A stretch of DNA of 64,000 nt from CAYMTV01 sp964393525. Its GTDB lineage: Bacteria; Patescibacteriota; Microgenomatia; Daviesbacterales; UBA10151. The DNA lies in contig CAYMTV010000002.1 of NCBI GenBank assembly GCA_964393525.1, positions 1-64,000 on the forward strand, read 5' to 3'. The notes under the pieces are model-generated. The model saw only the letters and a list, made by a program, of their open reading frames with translations, did no database searches and was not told the DNA's origin. Made by a program: the position numbers and the translations under genes. Of this stretch, positions 47,230-56,453 are shown piece by piece (positions within the stretch are counted from its first letter, which is position 1; each line of letters starts with the position of its first letter).

Positions 47230-48102
47230 TTAAACCACCATTTTCCTTCTTGCCTGCCACTCTCTTAAATTGATCCCAAGATATACCAGCCAGTTTATAA
47301 AGAAAGGGTATTTTTTTTCGTAATGCTTTTTATAAAAAGTCCTCATTGACTCATAAAAAGACTCAAACGCCTTAAGTTTTGTTTGTTTATCAGCCTGGGC
47401 TATATCCTGAGAATGTTTCTTAAGTCCTGAAGATACTCCTTTTTGGTGGATTACTTCCACAGAAGGTTCGTAAATAATTTTATAACCCGACTTTTTGATC
47501 CGAAAACAAAGATCAATATCTTCAGCATACAAAAAATAATCCTCATCAAATGACCCAACCTGATCCAAAACCGATTTTCTGGTAAAGAAGAAAGCTCCAG
47601 CTATACTGTCTACTTCATGAGTTTTAGTCATATCTTTATAAGTTAAATGATAAAGGCTATCGTTTTGAAAAAAGTGATAAAGAAATGAGGCCCAAGGAGT
47701 AGGAAAACCGCGGTGAGCCGTAAGATCAATACTCCCATTTCCCAAAACAATTTTGCAAGTTGCAGCACCGATTTTTACATCCGAATTCATTAGCCCAATC
47801 ATCTTAGACAAAACACCCTTTTGAATTTTCGTGTCGGGGTTTAGAAGAAGAACATATTCGGTTTTAACAGCCCTGAGTGCCAAATTATTGGCTTTACCGA
47901 AACCCAAATTCAGGCGGTTTACAATAAAAGCTACGTCATTAAATTTTTCCTTAGCCTTTTTTATACTGTCATCGGTTGAGGCATTATCGACAACATAAGT
48001 GAAAATATCTGCCTCATCCGAAACTTTTTCTATCGACTCAAGGCATTCGAGTAAATAATCACCCGAATTAAAATTAACAATAATAATAGAAAGTTCAGCC
48101 AT
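47230..48102 (-). CDS. GT2 glycosyltransferase (rhamnosyltransferase-like)
   Basis: 290 aa, GT-A fold: LSIIIVNFNSGDYLLECLESI, YVVDNASTDDSIKKAK, LNLGFGKANNLALRAVKTEYVLLLNPDTKI (DXD-like NPDT), GAFFFTRKSVLDQVGSFDEDYFLYAEDIDLCFRIKKSGYKI, and the late VIHQKGVSSG. No C-terminal membrane helices. It sits between two GT4 genes with an 8-bp overlap upstream, in a tightly coupled run. Confidence 0.9.
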   Translation of the reverse strand: MAELSIIIVNFNSGDYLLECLESIEKVSDEADIFTYVVDNASTDDSIKKAKEKFNDVAFIVNRLNLGFGKANNLALRAVKTEYVLLLNPDTKIQKGVLSKMIGLMNSDVKIGAATCKIVLGNGSIDLTAHRGFPTPWASFLYHFFQNDSLYHLTYKDMTKTHEVDSIAGAFFFTRKSVLDQVGSFDEDYFLYAEDIDLCFRIKKSGYKIIYEPSVEVIHQKGVSSGLKKHSQDIAQADKQTKLKAFESFYESMRTFYKKHYEKKYPFFINWLVYLGINLREWQARRKMVV

Positions 48103-49282
48103 GACTTACCTCAATATAGACTCCGTTCAATTTTTGGCTTATCGGTCCCCAATCATATTTTTGACTCACCATTTTTTTGGCATTTTCGGCAAGCTTGTCC
48201 CTTCTTGCTTTGTCTCTTAAAAGCTCCACAGTTGCATCGGCAATTTCCTTGTAACCGTCTCTGATTAATACTTCTTTACCGTCTTCCGCCTCAGTCCCTC
48301 CTATGCCGATCGAGGTTGTTATAACCGGAAGACCGGAGGCAAAAGCCTCAAAATTTTTATATCTGGTGCCCCCCGAGCCATAGATCGGAGCCACCAGCAC
48401 GGTTGCCATCTGGTAGGCTTCCCTGACATCCTCAACTTCATCAACCCTGACATCTTTGCCAGAGAATTTCGAGAAAAAATTTTGGGCGTCTTTTCCGATA
48501 ATCCAAAGTTTGGCATCTGAAACTTCTTTTTTTACCCTTGGCCAAATCCGGTTATAAAGTATTTCAACAGCTTCCCGATTTTGTAACCAGGTGAAGTTGC
48601 CTAGATATAGGATAACGGGTATTTTTGGTTTATCAACTAACTTCTTGGCAAAACTCTCGCTGTCTACGCCGTTTGGGACAATATCAACATCAAGTGAGGG
48701 AATCTGTGATTGCATGATTTTTTTATCTTCATCTGACATGGCAACTACTTTGGCAGCCTGTTTCCAATATCTTGATTCCCAATATTTCATTTTGGCTACG
48801 TCAATATACAAAAGAGGTTTCAATATGGGTATCTTAAAATTATCAACATAATGCTGGTAAACTCTATACTCAATAGTTTGATCAACTAAAACGATTGGAA
48901 TATTAGTTTTTGGGATATGGGGCATTACATAAAAAGTTTCAGCATGGATAAGACCGAATTTTTCTACCGCTAATTTTTTTTCAATAGCTCTTCTCTCACC
49001 GGTTGCCCAATTTCTGATCACCAAAAATGGATAGAAGCTAAATCCGGTGGTTAAAATATTAGTGAGTGTCCAGGGTTTCTCTGGACGCCGAAAAACTTGA
49101 ACTTCTTTACAGAATTTTTCAAGCTCAGGTATATAATTTCTCTCGTGATCTTTCTTAACCAGGCAAAATAGGGTTATCTCATGACCCAGCTCTGATATTC
49201 TTTTAATCAGGTTGTATGAGCGGGTCTGGCCTCCCGTCACCAGAGGATAAGGTAAGTAAGGCGTTAACATTAAAATCTTCAT
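48095..49282 (-). CDS. GT4 glycosyltransferase
   Basis: 395 aa, GT-B fold. MKILMLTPYLPYPLVTGGQTRSYNLIKRISELGHEITLFCLV is the usual opening. VDIVPNGVDSESF, PVILYLGNFTWLQNREAVEIL and APIYGSGGTRYKNFEAFASGLPVITTSIGIGGTEAEDG form the donor site. The GGTRYKNFEAF segment is typical of the GT4 subgroup that includes sugar transferases of exopolysaccharide loci. It overlaps genes on both sides by 4-8 bp. Confidence 0.9.
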   Translation of the reverse strand: MKILMLTPYLPYPLVTGGQTRSYNLIKRISELGHEITLFCLVKKDHERNYIPELEKFCKEVQVFRRPEKPWTLTNILTTGFSFYPFLVIRNWATGERRAIEKKLAVEKFGLIHAETFYVMPHIPKTNIPIVLVDQTIEYRVYQHYVDNFKIPILKPLLYIDVAKMKYWESRYWKQAAKVVAMSDEDKKIMQSQIPSLDVDIVPNGVDSESFAKKLVDKPKIPVILYLGNFTWLQNREAVEILYNRIWPRVKKEVSDAKLWIIGKDAQNFFSKFSGKDVRVDEVEDVREAYQMATVLVAPIYGSGGTRYKNFEAFASGLPVITTSIGIGGTEAEDGKEVLIRDGYKEIADATVELLRDKARRDKLAENAKKMVSQKYDWGPISQKLNGVYIEVSHG

Positions 49283-50421
49283 TGTTGTAATAATTTAAAC
49301 AGTCTTTTTTTTAATAAATTTGACTCATTTAATACCAATATGCCTATTCCAATGTTAATCCAAAAACTTTTAAATAGTACTGTCTCCCCGGTGCCCCAAC
49401 TTCCGGTGCTTAAAAAATTGTAATAATTTACAACCATCATAAACCCAATCAAATAAATCAACACCCACGATGAAGTTTTTAAATTTAAAAATGGCAAAAA
49501 CATATATAACCAAGTGTAATACCATAGTTGCCCGCCTTTAATTTGCAAGTATATAAATATTGCTAAACATAAAAATTTAAAAAAGATAGATCTTAAATTT
49601 TCTTTTAGAAAGATTGCTGGCAACGCCAGGAAACTTATATATTTTACTAGAACGGAAGCCAAAAATGAAAGCCAGCCCAAAATTGGGCGCTTTTTGGATA
49701 AAGCAAACATTGCTAAAAAAAAGAGACTAATCATTATTAAATCATTGTGTGAATTCATAAGTAGTTCTATTATCAAAAGAGGATTCAAAAACCACAAGGC
49801 AAAAACTTTTTTTTCTTGAGTAAGTTTGTAAAGAACTACACCAGATAAAAAGAAAACTAAAGCATTCAAAAGTTTTATTCCAAAAAAATTTAAAATAATT
49901 CTGCTTCCTGAAAATAAAATCGTCGGAATTAGGTAATAGAATAAAGATATCGGTCCGTATTGATAAGTACTGTCTACATTACGCGTAAAGCTTAATGCAA
50001 AATCTTCTTCTATAAATTCTATAGGAAGTACTGTAAATGGATTTACATGATACTGCCAAACCATCTTAGAATAAAACATATAGGAGAAAATATCATGAGA
50101 CAAAAAGGGATAGGAAAAAGAAAAAATTAAGGTGGTAATTGCAAACACTAGGAGTAATTTTTTTAAACTAAACTGTTTTGAAAATTTCGTTAAAAAGATT
50201 AATTGTAGAACAAAAAGTATAAAAGCTAAACTTATAAAGATGGGTGCCAAAAATTCCCTATTGGTATTTCCAAAATCCCTCAAGTTATGCAGGAAATTTA
50301 ACTGCTCGCGGGTTTGAGAAAGTGTCAATATTAAACCAAAATCCACCCAAAAATATGAAAATATAAAAAAGCCAGTCGTAGAAAGAATGAGTGCTGCCAA
50401 AAAAAGGTTGGGCTTACTCAT
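49279..50421 (-). CDS. Polytopic GT-C-like glycosyltransferase
   Basis: 380 aa with about ten hydrophobic segments. Features of polyprenyl-phosphate-sugar-dependent GT-C enzymes are present: a first outside loop with acidic residues, SYPFLSHDIFSYMFYSKMVWQYHVNPFTVLP, and a second region FALWFLNPLLIIELLMNSHNDLIMISLFFLAMFAL, the LNPxxxxE...HND pattern of GT87/mannosyltransferase-like families. The donor is probably a lipid-linked sugar used on the outer face. Coupled to the GT4 gene downstream. Confidence 0.7.
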   Translation of the reverse strand: MSKPNLFLAALILSTTGFFIFSYFWVDFGLILTLSQTREQLNFLHNLRDFGNTNREFLAPIFISLAFILFVLQLIFLTKFSKQFSLKKLLLVFAITTLIFSFSYPFLSHDIFSYMFYSKMVWQYHVNPFTVLPIEFIEEDFALSFTRNVDSTYQYGPISLFYYLIPTILFSGSRIILNFFGIKLLNALVFFLSGVVLYKLTQEKKVFALWFLNPLLIIELLMNSHNDLIMISLFFLAMFALSKKRPILGWLSFLASVLVKYISFLALPAIFLKENLRSIFFKFLCLAIFIYLQIKGGQLWYYTWLYMFLPFLNLKTSSWVLIYLIGFMMVVNYYNFLSTGSWGTGETVLFKSFWINIGIGILVLNESNLLKKRLFKLLQQ

Positions 50422-50426
50422 GACGC

Positions 50427-51929
50427 TTAGGGAGGCTCTTGCCTTTCCTCAGGTTTATATTTTTGATAGTAATCGGGCTGCTCTTTTGTTAAATCAATAA
50501 TCACAAACTTAGGATTTTGTTCAATAACCGTAAATTTTTTCATTAGCCAGTTTGTTTTGGCGTCGTAATTAACAGAGATATAGTAATTTACGCCGAACCT
50601 GTTTTTTAAATCGTCAATCGGGAAAGCCACCACCGGCCAGCCCGGTCTGTTGACATGATAAAGGAAGGATGTATCTCCCTGATAAGGTGCCACGACTACA
50701 GCATCTTTTGGTAAAATCTTATCCGCGTACTCGCCGGCGATCACTATTGAGTTGTTATTAATTTGATAAAGTCCCTTTACTTCATACCATCCAAAATATA
50801 AAGTTAAAACCAAAAACAGTAAGGCCAGAGGAATGGTCCAAATTCTTGGCAGAAACTGTGGTATTCCACCAATTAATGTCGTAAAACCTCTGGCTGTAAA
50901 TATAACCAGAGCCGGAACAATTAGAGTCTGATAATAATCGTGGGTTACATTCCCTGTTGCAAAAACTATTAAGTATATAAATGATGCTAAAGCCAAAAGG
51001 TGCAAAAGCCACCCTTCTTTTACCTCAGGTTTTTTCAGAAGTCCCAGAAAAAACAGGAATGAACCGGTAACTGTTAAAATCTCTCGGCCAAAACGGTCAC
51101 CTAAAATCCATCTAAAAAATGCCGGACGAAATCTTATTCCATTCCCATTGAGTAACCAGTTTGAAGCAGGTATTCCCTCCGGATGCTGACTTATCCAAAA
51201 TCTCCAGGCAATAAACGGGATTATTGAAGGAATAAACCAAAGAGCATATCTTGATGGAATTGGAAACAATCTTCCCTCCTTTTTATAGTAAACATATATC
51301 AGAGGGAGGAGATAAAAAATGGCAGTCGGTTTTGTCAAAAATGCCAAGGTTGTAAATATTACTGCCCCAAGATAAAGCTTCATTTTATCCTCTCGGATCC
51401 AACGGTCCGTGAAGTAAAACATACCGAGGCAAAAGAATACTAAAGAAGGTTCAGGTAAGACTACCCGGGAGAAAAAAATGTTAAAAGGTAAAAGTCCAAA
51501 AAGAAAAGCCGAAAGCATGGCTGTGGCTCTCCCAAAATACCTTTTTGCAATCAAATAAACAAAAATTAGCGAGCCCAGAGAAAACAGCACCGATGTCAGC
51601 CTGGCAAATCTTATATCAACACCACCGTTTAAAAGGTATGCAAAATAAACCAGGCTGTTATATATTGGAAATTCAACCAGCCGGAAGCGTTCGGTGTTTG
51701 GGTTGGGATTTTCCGCAACCCCTGACATATCATCATACCTTGGTAAAAAAGGATTAAAGCCTTCCTTTAAGAAATTTCTTGATACCGCTGCGGTGTCTGC
51801 TTGTCTCCAGGCGTGCCAGTCAGCGACAGCACTTTCAATCTTATATAACCTGACTGCAAATGCCAAGATGACTATTAGAATCAACCAGAAATATTCAGAT
51901 TTAAGAACTTTAAAAATATAAGTAATCAT
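50427..51929 (-). CDS. GT39/ArnT-like membrane glycosyltransferase
   Basis: 500 aa with 11-13 hydrophobic segments. The first outside loop carries YKIESAVADWHAWRQADTAAVSRNF, where the acid-bearing loop is typical of PMT/ArnT GT-C enzymes. A PMT_2 pattern follows (FARLTSVLFSLGSLIFVYLIAKRYFGRATAML). The C-terminal soluble domain (about 370-500) includes NRPGWPVVAFPIDDL. It likely moves a sugar from a lipid carrier to a glycan or protein outside the membrane. It overlaps the O-antigen ligase gene by 4 bp. Confidence 0.78.
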   Translation of the reverse strand: MITYIFKVLKSEYFWLILIVILAFAVRLYKIESAVADWHAWRQADTAAVSRNFLKEGFNPFLPRYDDMSGVAENPNPNTERFRLVEFPIYNSLVYFAYLLNGGVDIRFARLTSVLFSLGSLIFVYLIAKRYFGRATAMLSAFLFGLLPFNIFFSRVVLPEPSLVFFCLGMFYFTDRWIREDKMKLYLGAVIFTTLAFLTKPTAIFYLLPLIYVYYKKEGRLFPIPSRYALWFIPSIIPFIAWRFWISQHPEGIPASNWLLNGNGIRFRPAFFRWILGDRFGREILTVTGSFLFFLGLLKKPEVKEGWLLHLLALASFIYLIVFATGNVTHDYYQTLIVPALVIFTARGFTTLIGGIPQFLPRIWTIPLALLFLVLTLYFGWYEVKGLYQINNNSIVIAGEYADKILPKDAVVVAPYQGDTSFLYHVNRPGWPVVAFPIDDLKNRFGVNYYISVNYDAKTNWLMKKFTVIEQNPKFVIIDLTKEQPDYYQKYKPEERQEPP

Positions 51930-53362
51930 TCTGCATCTTTAAAATTTCTTATCACAGCCCAAGATACTCCCAGAATAAACCACAAAATACTGGCAACTTT
52001 TGAAGCCTCCAAAACATCTATAAATATACCTGTTAAAAGTACAGCAATCAAAGAACAAAGCGCACCTATGGTAAATGATTTTTCAAAGCTGATATTTTGT
52101 CTTATAAATTTAACCATACTCTTTATTATGAAAATAAATATTAGAGCTAATGCAAGTGTTCCCAAAATTCCTACTTCTCCTAAGGAGCGCAAAAAGTCAT
52201 TATCTGTGGCAATCGTGATTGAAGAGTAACCAGTTCCAAGGAATGGATTTTTATAAAACGCCCGCAGCGCCCTTGGCCACTCTACATCAAACCTAATACC
52301 AAAGGAGCGGGAAACTTCAAGTTCGGTGTAGTTTATGGGTTCTCCCGGGGCAATATCTGCCGGAACTGAAGATATCGTGGCACCGCTTTCTGTAGCTCCT
52401 TGAATTGACTCCCGCAAAATCGCAGCTTTTGAGCTTTCAGACAATTTTCTTAAGTTTGGCGGAGGACCGGCAGGTACATACTTTGGCCCTCCTCCTCCAA
52501 GTAAATTAACTGTTATTGTCGCAACCAGTCTGTGACGCAAATCAGGGACTGCTGCAACCATCCCTAAAGCCAAAATTATAAGCACCCCAACAAGAATTTT
52601 TTTCTGATTTAACCAAAGGCTTAAAGAAAGGGCTATGAGTGTTGCAACAAAAGATACCCTGGCAGCTGTAAGTCCCAGCAGTGCAAAACTCAAGATGCTT
52701 CCCAAAAAAATTGCCAGCTTGCTTTTGAAATTTTTATAGACAAAAAACAAACTTGCGGTAAATGAAAGAACAATTGACAAAAACACCGCCAAATCATAAT
52801 GGCCGGCAAATGTTGAGTTTACCCTGGCCTCGGGGGATAAAAGTAAAATCAGTCCTTTAGAAAACTCCCTGTTGGTGGTTGAAATTACAGGAAACTTTAG
52901 CCACTCCTGACCGAATCCATAAACTACTACTATTAATCCAACAATAAGTCCTGCCTTTAAGATTGTTTTTACCTGAGATAAAGATGTAATGGTGGTCGAA
53001 GCTACGACAAAAAACGTCATATACTCGATCCTTCTTAGCCAATGCAAAACTCCCAAATGCGGCGTAATTGAGTGAGTAATCAGCAGTGCAGAAATAATGG
53101 ATAAACCTCCTATTATCCAAAAAAGAATAAATGCCTGATAAATTGGCTGTTTTAAATACTCAAAAATCTTAAATTGCTTTTTGTAGACCCAAAACAGCGC
53201 AACTGCGGCAAACAGGATGTCCTCAATTCTTATCGCTACATAAGTTTTTGGGATATTTAAAAGGGGGAATTTAGGGTAGAGGGGGATAAAAATCATCAGC
53301 GCAAGCAGAAGCTTAAAAAGAGCTTTGTCGGACTTTAGAAAATTTGCAATTTTTTTAAACAT
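51926..53362 (-). CDS. O-antigen ligase/polymerase-like protein, second copy
   Basis: 478 aa with about 12 membrane segments and a long outside loop (about 275-355). Wzy_C signature FGIRFDVEWPRALRAFYKNPFLGTGYSSITIATDNDFLRSLGEVGILG contains the family's NPxxGxGY pattern. It is related in type to the protein at 11453-12637 but longer and divergent. A polymerase or ligase for the glycan built by the surrounding transferases is likely. Overlaps both neighbours by 4-8 bp. Confidence 0.82.
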   Translation of the reverse strand: MFKKIANFLKSDKALFKLLLALMIFIPLYPKFPLLNIPKTYVAIRIEDILFAAVALFWVYKKQFKIFEYLKQPIYQAFILFWIIGGLSIISALLITHSITPHLGVLHWLRRIEYMTFFVVASTTITSLSQVKTILKAGLIVGLIVVVYGFGQEWLKFPVISTTNREFSKGLILLLSPEARVNSTFAGHYDLAVFLSIVLSFTASLFFVYKNFKSKLAIFLGSILSFALLGLTAARVSFVATLIALSLSLWLNQKKILVGVLIILALGMVAAVPDLRHRLVATITVNLLGGGGPKYVPAGPPPNLRKLSESSKAAILRESIQGATESGATISSVPADIAPGEPINYTELEVSRSFGIRFDVEWPRALRAFYKNPFLGTGYSSITIATDNDFLRSLGEVGILGTLALALIFIFIIKSMVKFIRQNISFEKSFTIGALCSLIAVLLTGIFIDVLEASKVASILWFILGVSWAVIRNFKDAE

Positions 53363-54233
53363 TTAAAAGAACCTTTCCATAAATCAAAGCTTTTTCTTTT
53401 TTCCCGGTTAATAAGAAAGCAATTGCCCGTAAAATGATTGCAGCGTAAACAAATATTCTTACGAAAAAACCTGCGATCAATCCAAAATTTTCGTTATAAA
53501 ATCTTATCAGGCCCTGAAATTCTCCCTTCCATTGGGAGAGTCTTGGGTTTTTAGAGCTTGCTCCGCTGATGTGTTTTATCCTTACTTTAGGATTGATCAT
53601 TATTCTGTAACCTACTTTCTTTGCCCTGAAACACAAATCAACATCTTCAAAATACATAAAGTAGTTTTCATTAAAGTAGCCTATCCGATCGAGTATTTTT
53701 TTTCTTGCAAACATAAATGTTCCTCCAACCCAATCAACATCTTTGGCTTTTTGGTAATACTCATTATCAACCCTGTGGAAATTAGGAAAATTTTTAAAGT
53801 CTAAATTAAAAAGCCATGTAAAAAGGGCTACCCCAAAGGGTAAATCCCCACCGTTGGAATCAAGCCCCCCTTTTTGGTCTAACAATATACAACTGCTAAT
53901 TGCACAATCTGGATTAGCATCCATAAATTTAACCATCTCCTGTACTTCAATGCTTCCAAATTCCGTATCCGGATTTAATATTAATACATAATCATCGGTG
54001 ATTTTTTTTAAAATTTTGTTTTGACCTTTTGCAAAGCCAAGGTTTTCCCGGCTTTCTATTAATCCGACATCAGAGAATTCTTTCTTTAACATCTCAACGC
54101 TTCCATCGGAAGAGTTATTATCCAAAACCCAAATATTTAGCTTTTGTGATATTTGCTGTTTTTTTAACTGCTTTAGGCAATTTTTCAAAAAATCTTTGGT
54201 ATTAAACTCGACAATCGATACTCCAACCGGCAT
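53355..54233 (-). CDS. GT2 glycosyltransferase
   Basis: 292 aa: VGVSIVEFNTKDFLKNCLKQL, WVLDNNSSDGSVEMLKKEF, NLGFAKGQNKILKKITDDYVLILNPDTEF, WVGGTFMFARKKILDRIGYFNENYFMYFEDVDLCFRAKKVGYRI, then IKHISGASS. A hydrophobic C-terminal helix (about 255-280) may associate it with the membrane. Rhamnosyltransferase-like family. It starts on the last base of the upstream membrane-protein gene. Confidence 0.9.
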   Translation of the reverse strand: MPVGVSIVEFNTKDFLKNCLKQLKKQQISQKLNIWVLDNNSSDGSVEMLKKEFSDVGLIESRENLGFAKGQNKILKKITDDYVLILNPDTEFGSIEVQEMVKFMDANPDCAISSCILLDQKGGLDSNGGDLPFGVALFTWLFNLDFKNFPNFHRVDNEYYQKAKDVDWVGGTFMFARKKILDRIGYFNENYFMYFEDVDLCFRAKKVGYRIMINPKVRIKHISGASSKNPRLSQWKGEFQGLIRFYNENFGLIAGFFVRIFVYAAIILRAIAFLLTGKKEKALIYGKVLLNV

Positions 54234-54802
54234 TAATATTCCCTCCAGGATTTAATAAACAATTTATAGAGGGCTATCCCTGTCATCCAAATTCCAACAT
54301 AAACAATTATCCTGGCAAAGGGAGAAGAGGGGTAATATCTTAAGGTTGTTTTTGAATTGTAAAATACTCCGTCTATGTGGATAGTATCGCTGTAAAAACT
54401 GTGAGGAATATGTTGGAGATCATTTAAAACTTTTATGTCAAGTCCGCCGACAAAAATAGAATCTCTTAGTGGATACGTATATTCCTCAAGGAAAGTGGTT
54501 TTTAGCTGGTCTCTGATATAAGTATAAGCGTATTCTGGCGGATGATTTAACTTAATAGCAGGAATAAAGAAAGGCCAAAAATTACTTAACTGGTAGTGTC
54601 TTTTATAAAGACTAGTTATTTCTTCGCGCCTCCAAAAAGAATAATAGGCTGAAACATTTGGAATTTGGATAGTATCACCCTCCTCATTTGACTTTAAAGA
54701 ATCCGGTATAGGAGGAAAATTATCAATTGAAGTGGGTCCTGGATATAAGATATAGATGAAACCAACAATAAATATCAGCCTTAATATGATTTTTCTTACC
54801 AT
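54233..54802 (-). CDS. Membrane protein with two terminal helices, unknown
   Basis: Not recognised. 189 aa: an N-terminal hydrophobic helix (about 7-22, FIVGFIYILYPGPTS), an outside domain rich in aromatic residues (SAYYSFWRREEITSLYKRHYQLSNFWPFFIPAIKLNHPPEYAYTYIRDQ), and a C-terminal helix (about 166-184). The ATG at 54802 overlaps the stop of a leftover acyltransferase tail (TAATG), showing it was once coupled to a second acyltransferase-like gene. Similar small proteins occur beside GT2 genes, but no function can be given. Confidence 0.6.
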   Translation of the reverse strand: MVRKIILRLIFIVGFIYILYPGPTSIDNFPPIPDSLKSNEEGDTIQIPNVSAYYSFWRREEITSLYKRHYQLSNFWPFFIPAIKLNHPPEYAYTYIRDQLKTTFLEEYTYPLRDSIFVGGLDIKVLNDLQHIPHSFYSDTIHIDGVFYNSKTTLRYYPSSPFARIIVYVGIWMTGIALYKLFIKSWREY

Positions 54803-54846
54803 TATTGAAAAAGTCTAGCTCTTCCCAATTTATAATTAGGATTTTT
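54802..54846 (-). pseudogene. Remnant 3' end of a second acyltransferase gene
   Basis: Reads KNPNYKLGRARLFQ and stop, matching the last residues KNPTYKLGRARLFQ of the intact acyltransferase just upstream. The DNA differs mainly at silent positions. It is 73 bp from the intact copy and in another frame, with no start of its own. It keeps a TAATG overlap with the next gene. Confidence 0.75.
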
Positions 54847-54874
54847 ACTTTTGCGTGGCAAAAGAAGAATCCAA

Positions 54875-55525
54875 CTATTGGAATAGACGAGCTCTACCTA
54901 GTTTATAAGTAGGATTCTTATTATTTCTTTCACCAATCACTTTCGCCGGGACTCCACCAACTATCTTAAAGTTTTCTACATCTTTTGTGACAACCGCTCC
55001 TGCGCCAACAACTGCACCTTTGCCAATTTTAACTCCGGGCAAAATTATCACTTTGGGGCCGATAAAAACATAATCACCAATTTCAACCGGAGCGGTTATC
55101 GGATGAAAATCTTCCGAGTGGATATCGTGCTCGGAATTATAAATCATTACATCTGAGGCAATATCAACATAGTTACCAATTGTCAATTTATCTCTTCCAT
55201 CCAAAAAAGCATTCTGTCCGATAATGCTTCCCTCACCAATTGAGATATTTGAAGGGTAAAAAAATTGCGTTCCCATGTGAATGTGAGCACCCTTTCCAAT
55301 TTGGACTCCATCCAGTGTGTAAAATATCCACCTAGCCCAAAAAATTGGTATAAATCCAATAAGTCTTAAGATAAACAGCTCAATATCCAAAAGATAGTTA
55401 TAAAACCTGTTAAAAACCTTGATAATGGCCTGACTAAACTTTAACTCTTTTCCTCCTTTGTCTTTGAAGACAATTTTTGGAATAAAGTTATTGAAGCTTA
55501 ACGATACGTTTTCCGAAAAAAACAT
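54875..55525 (-). CDS. Hexapeptide-repeat acyltransferase
   Basis: 216 aa. The C-terminal half is a left-handed beta helix of the LbetaH family: repeated [LIV]-G-x4 units such as IGKGAHIHMG, IGEGSIIGQNAFLDGR, IGNYVDIASDVMIYNSEHDIHSEDF, IGDYVFIGPKVIILPGVKIGKGAVVGAGAVVTKDV and VGGVPAKVIGERN. It resembles maltose/galactoside O-acetyltransferases and WbbJ-type enzymes that O-acetylate surface sugars. The His in SEHDIH is the likely base. An N-terminal part of about 60 residues has a hydrophobic segment (FILRLIGFIPIFWARWIFY). Its C-terminal tail is duplicated downstream. Confidence 0.88.
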   Translation of the reverse strand: MFFSENVSLSFNNFIPKIVFKDKGGKELKFSQAIIKVFNRFYNYLLDIELFILRLIGFIPIFWARWIFYTLDGVQIGKGAHIHMGTQFFYPSNISIGEGSIIGQNAFLDGRDKLTIGNYVDIASDVMIYNSEHDIHSEDFHPITAPVEIGDYVFIGPKVIILPGVKIGKGAVVGAGAVVTKDVENFKIVGGVPAKVIGERNNKNPTYKLGRARLFQ

Positions 55526-55565
55526 TATATATAGTTTACCCCTCTAACCAATTATAAGGCAAGGA

Positions 55566-56453
55566 TCATGGAAGATTCTTGAATTTATTTAATATTTCCT
55601 CATCGCTTAAAACCATTTCTTTTTTTTCTTTAGCTCGGGCTTCTGAGATTTTTGGATATTTATTTAATGCGCTAATAAAAGTAAGCCAGTAACTAGGGTT
55701 TAAAAACAGTTTTCTTAAAAGGGCTATCAGATGTTTATTTATCATATTTTTACTGGTGATATTTTTCCAGATAAACAAAAGCTGATTTCTTTGAGCTATT
55801 TTTGAGATATACTCTTTCGAAAAATTCTGCGCTATAACTCCCGGATGCCTGTAATGTTCAACTTGGGCTTTAGGTTCCCAAAGGTTAATATATCCTCTTT
55901 TAACAGCCCGATAGCCCAAATCTACATCTTCCTCATAAAACGGATTAAATACTTCATCCAGTCCACCTAATTTTTCCCATAAATCCTTCCGAAATATTCC
56001 ACTGCCACCGGAAGACCAAAGTGTTTCATGGGTTTCTAGCTTTTCTCCATGTTCCGCTTGAAAGTGCCAGAAGAATCCATCTGTAAAACGTGCCCATGAC
56101 CAATTTCCCTCGGTATTGCAGCTAACCGAGAAGACTTTTGGGTTGTCAAAATGGTTAATAACTTCATTTAAACAATCTTTCTTGGGTACTGCATCTGTAT
56201 TGAGAAGAAATACAAAATCTGCCCTAGCATTTTTTACTCCTACATTTACCGTGGAAGCAAACCCTTCATTCTTATTTTTTTGTATGAGTTTAATTTGAGG
56301 ATATCTAGTTTGCAAAAAATTAACACTATCATCTGTTGATTTATCATCAACAACAATTACCTCATCCACTCCTTCAACCTCTAAAACCTGTGGCAAGTTT
56401 TTTTCAAGCTTATCCTTCCCATTCCAGTTTGGGATTACTATTGATGCATTCAT
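55566..56453 (-). CDS. GT2 glycosyltransferase
   Basis: 295 aa: NASIVIPNWNGKDKLEKNLPQVL, EVIVVDDKSTDDSVNFL, NEGFASTVNVGVKNARADFVFLLNTDAVP (DXD-like NTDA), SSGGSGIFRKDLWEKLGGLDEVFNPFYEEDVDLGYRAVKRGYI and VEHYRHPGVI. It belongs to the large GT2 family of polysaccharide loci. Coupled to the upstream GT4 gene by a 4-bp overlap. Confidence 0.9.
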   Translation of the reverse strand: MNASIVIPNWNGKDKLEKNLPQVLEVEGVDEVIVVDDKSTDDSVNFLQTRYPQIKLIQKNKNEGFASTVNVGVKNARADFVFLLNTDAVPKKDCLNEVINHFDNPKVFSVSCNTEGNWSWARFTDGFFWHFQAEHGEKLETHETLWSSGGSGIFRKDLWEKLGGLDEVFNPFYEEDVDLGYRAVKRGYINLWEPKAQVEHYRHPGVIAQNFSKEYISKIAQRNQLLFIWKNITSKNMINKHLIALLRKLFLNPSYWLTFISALNKYPKISEARAKEKKEMVLSDEEILNKFKNLP

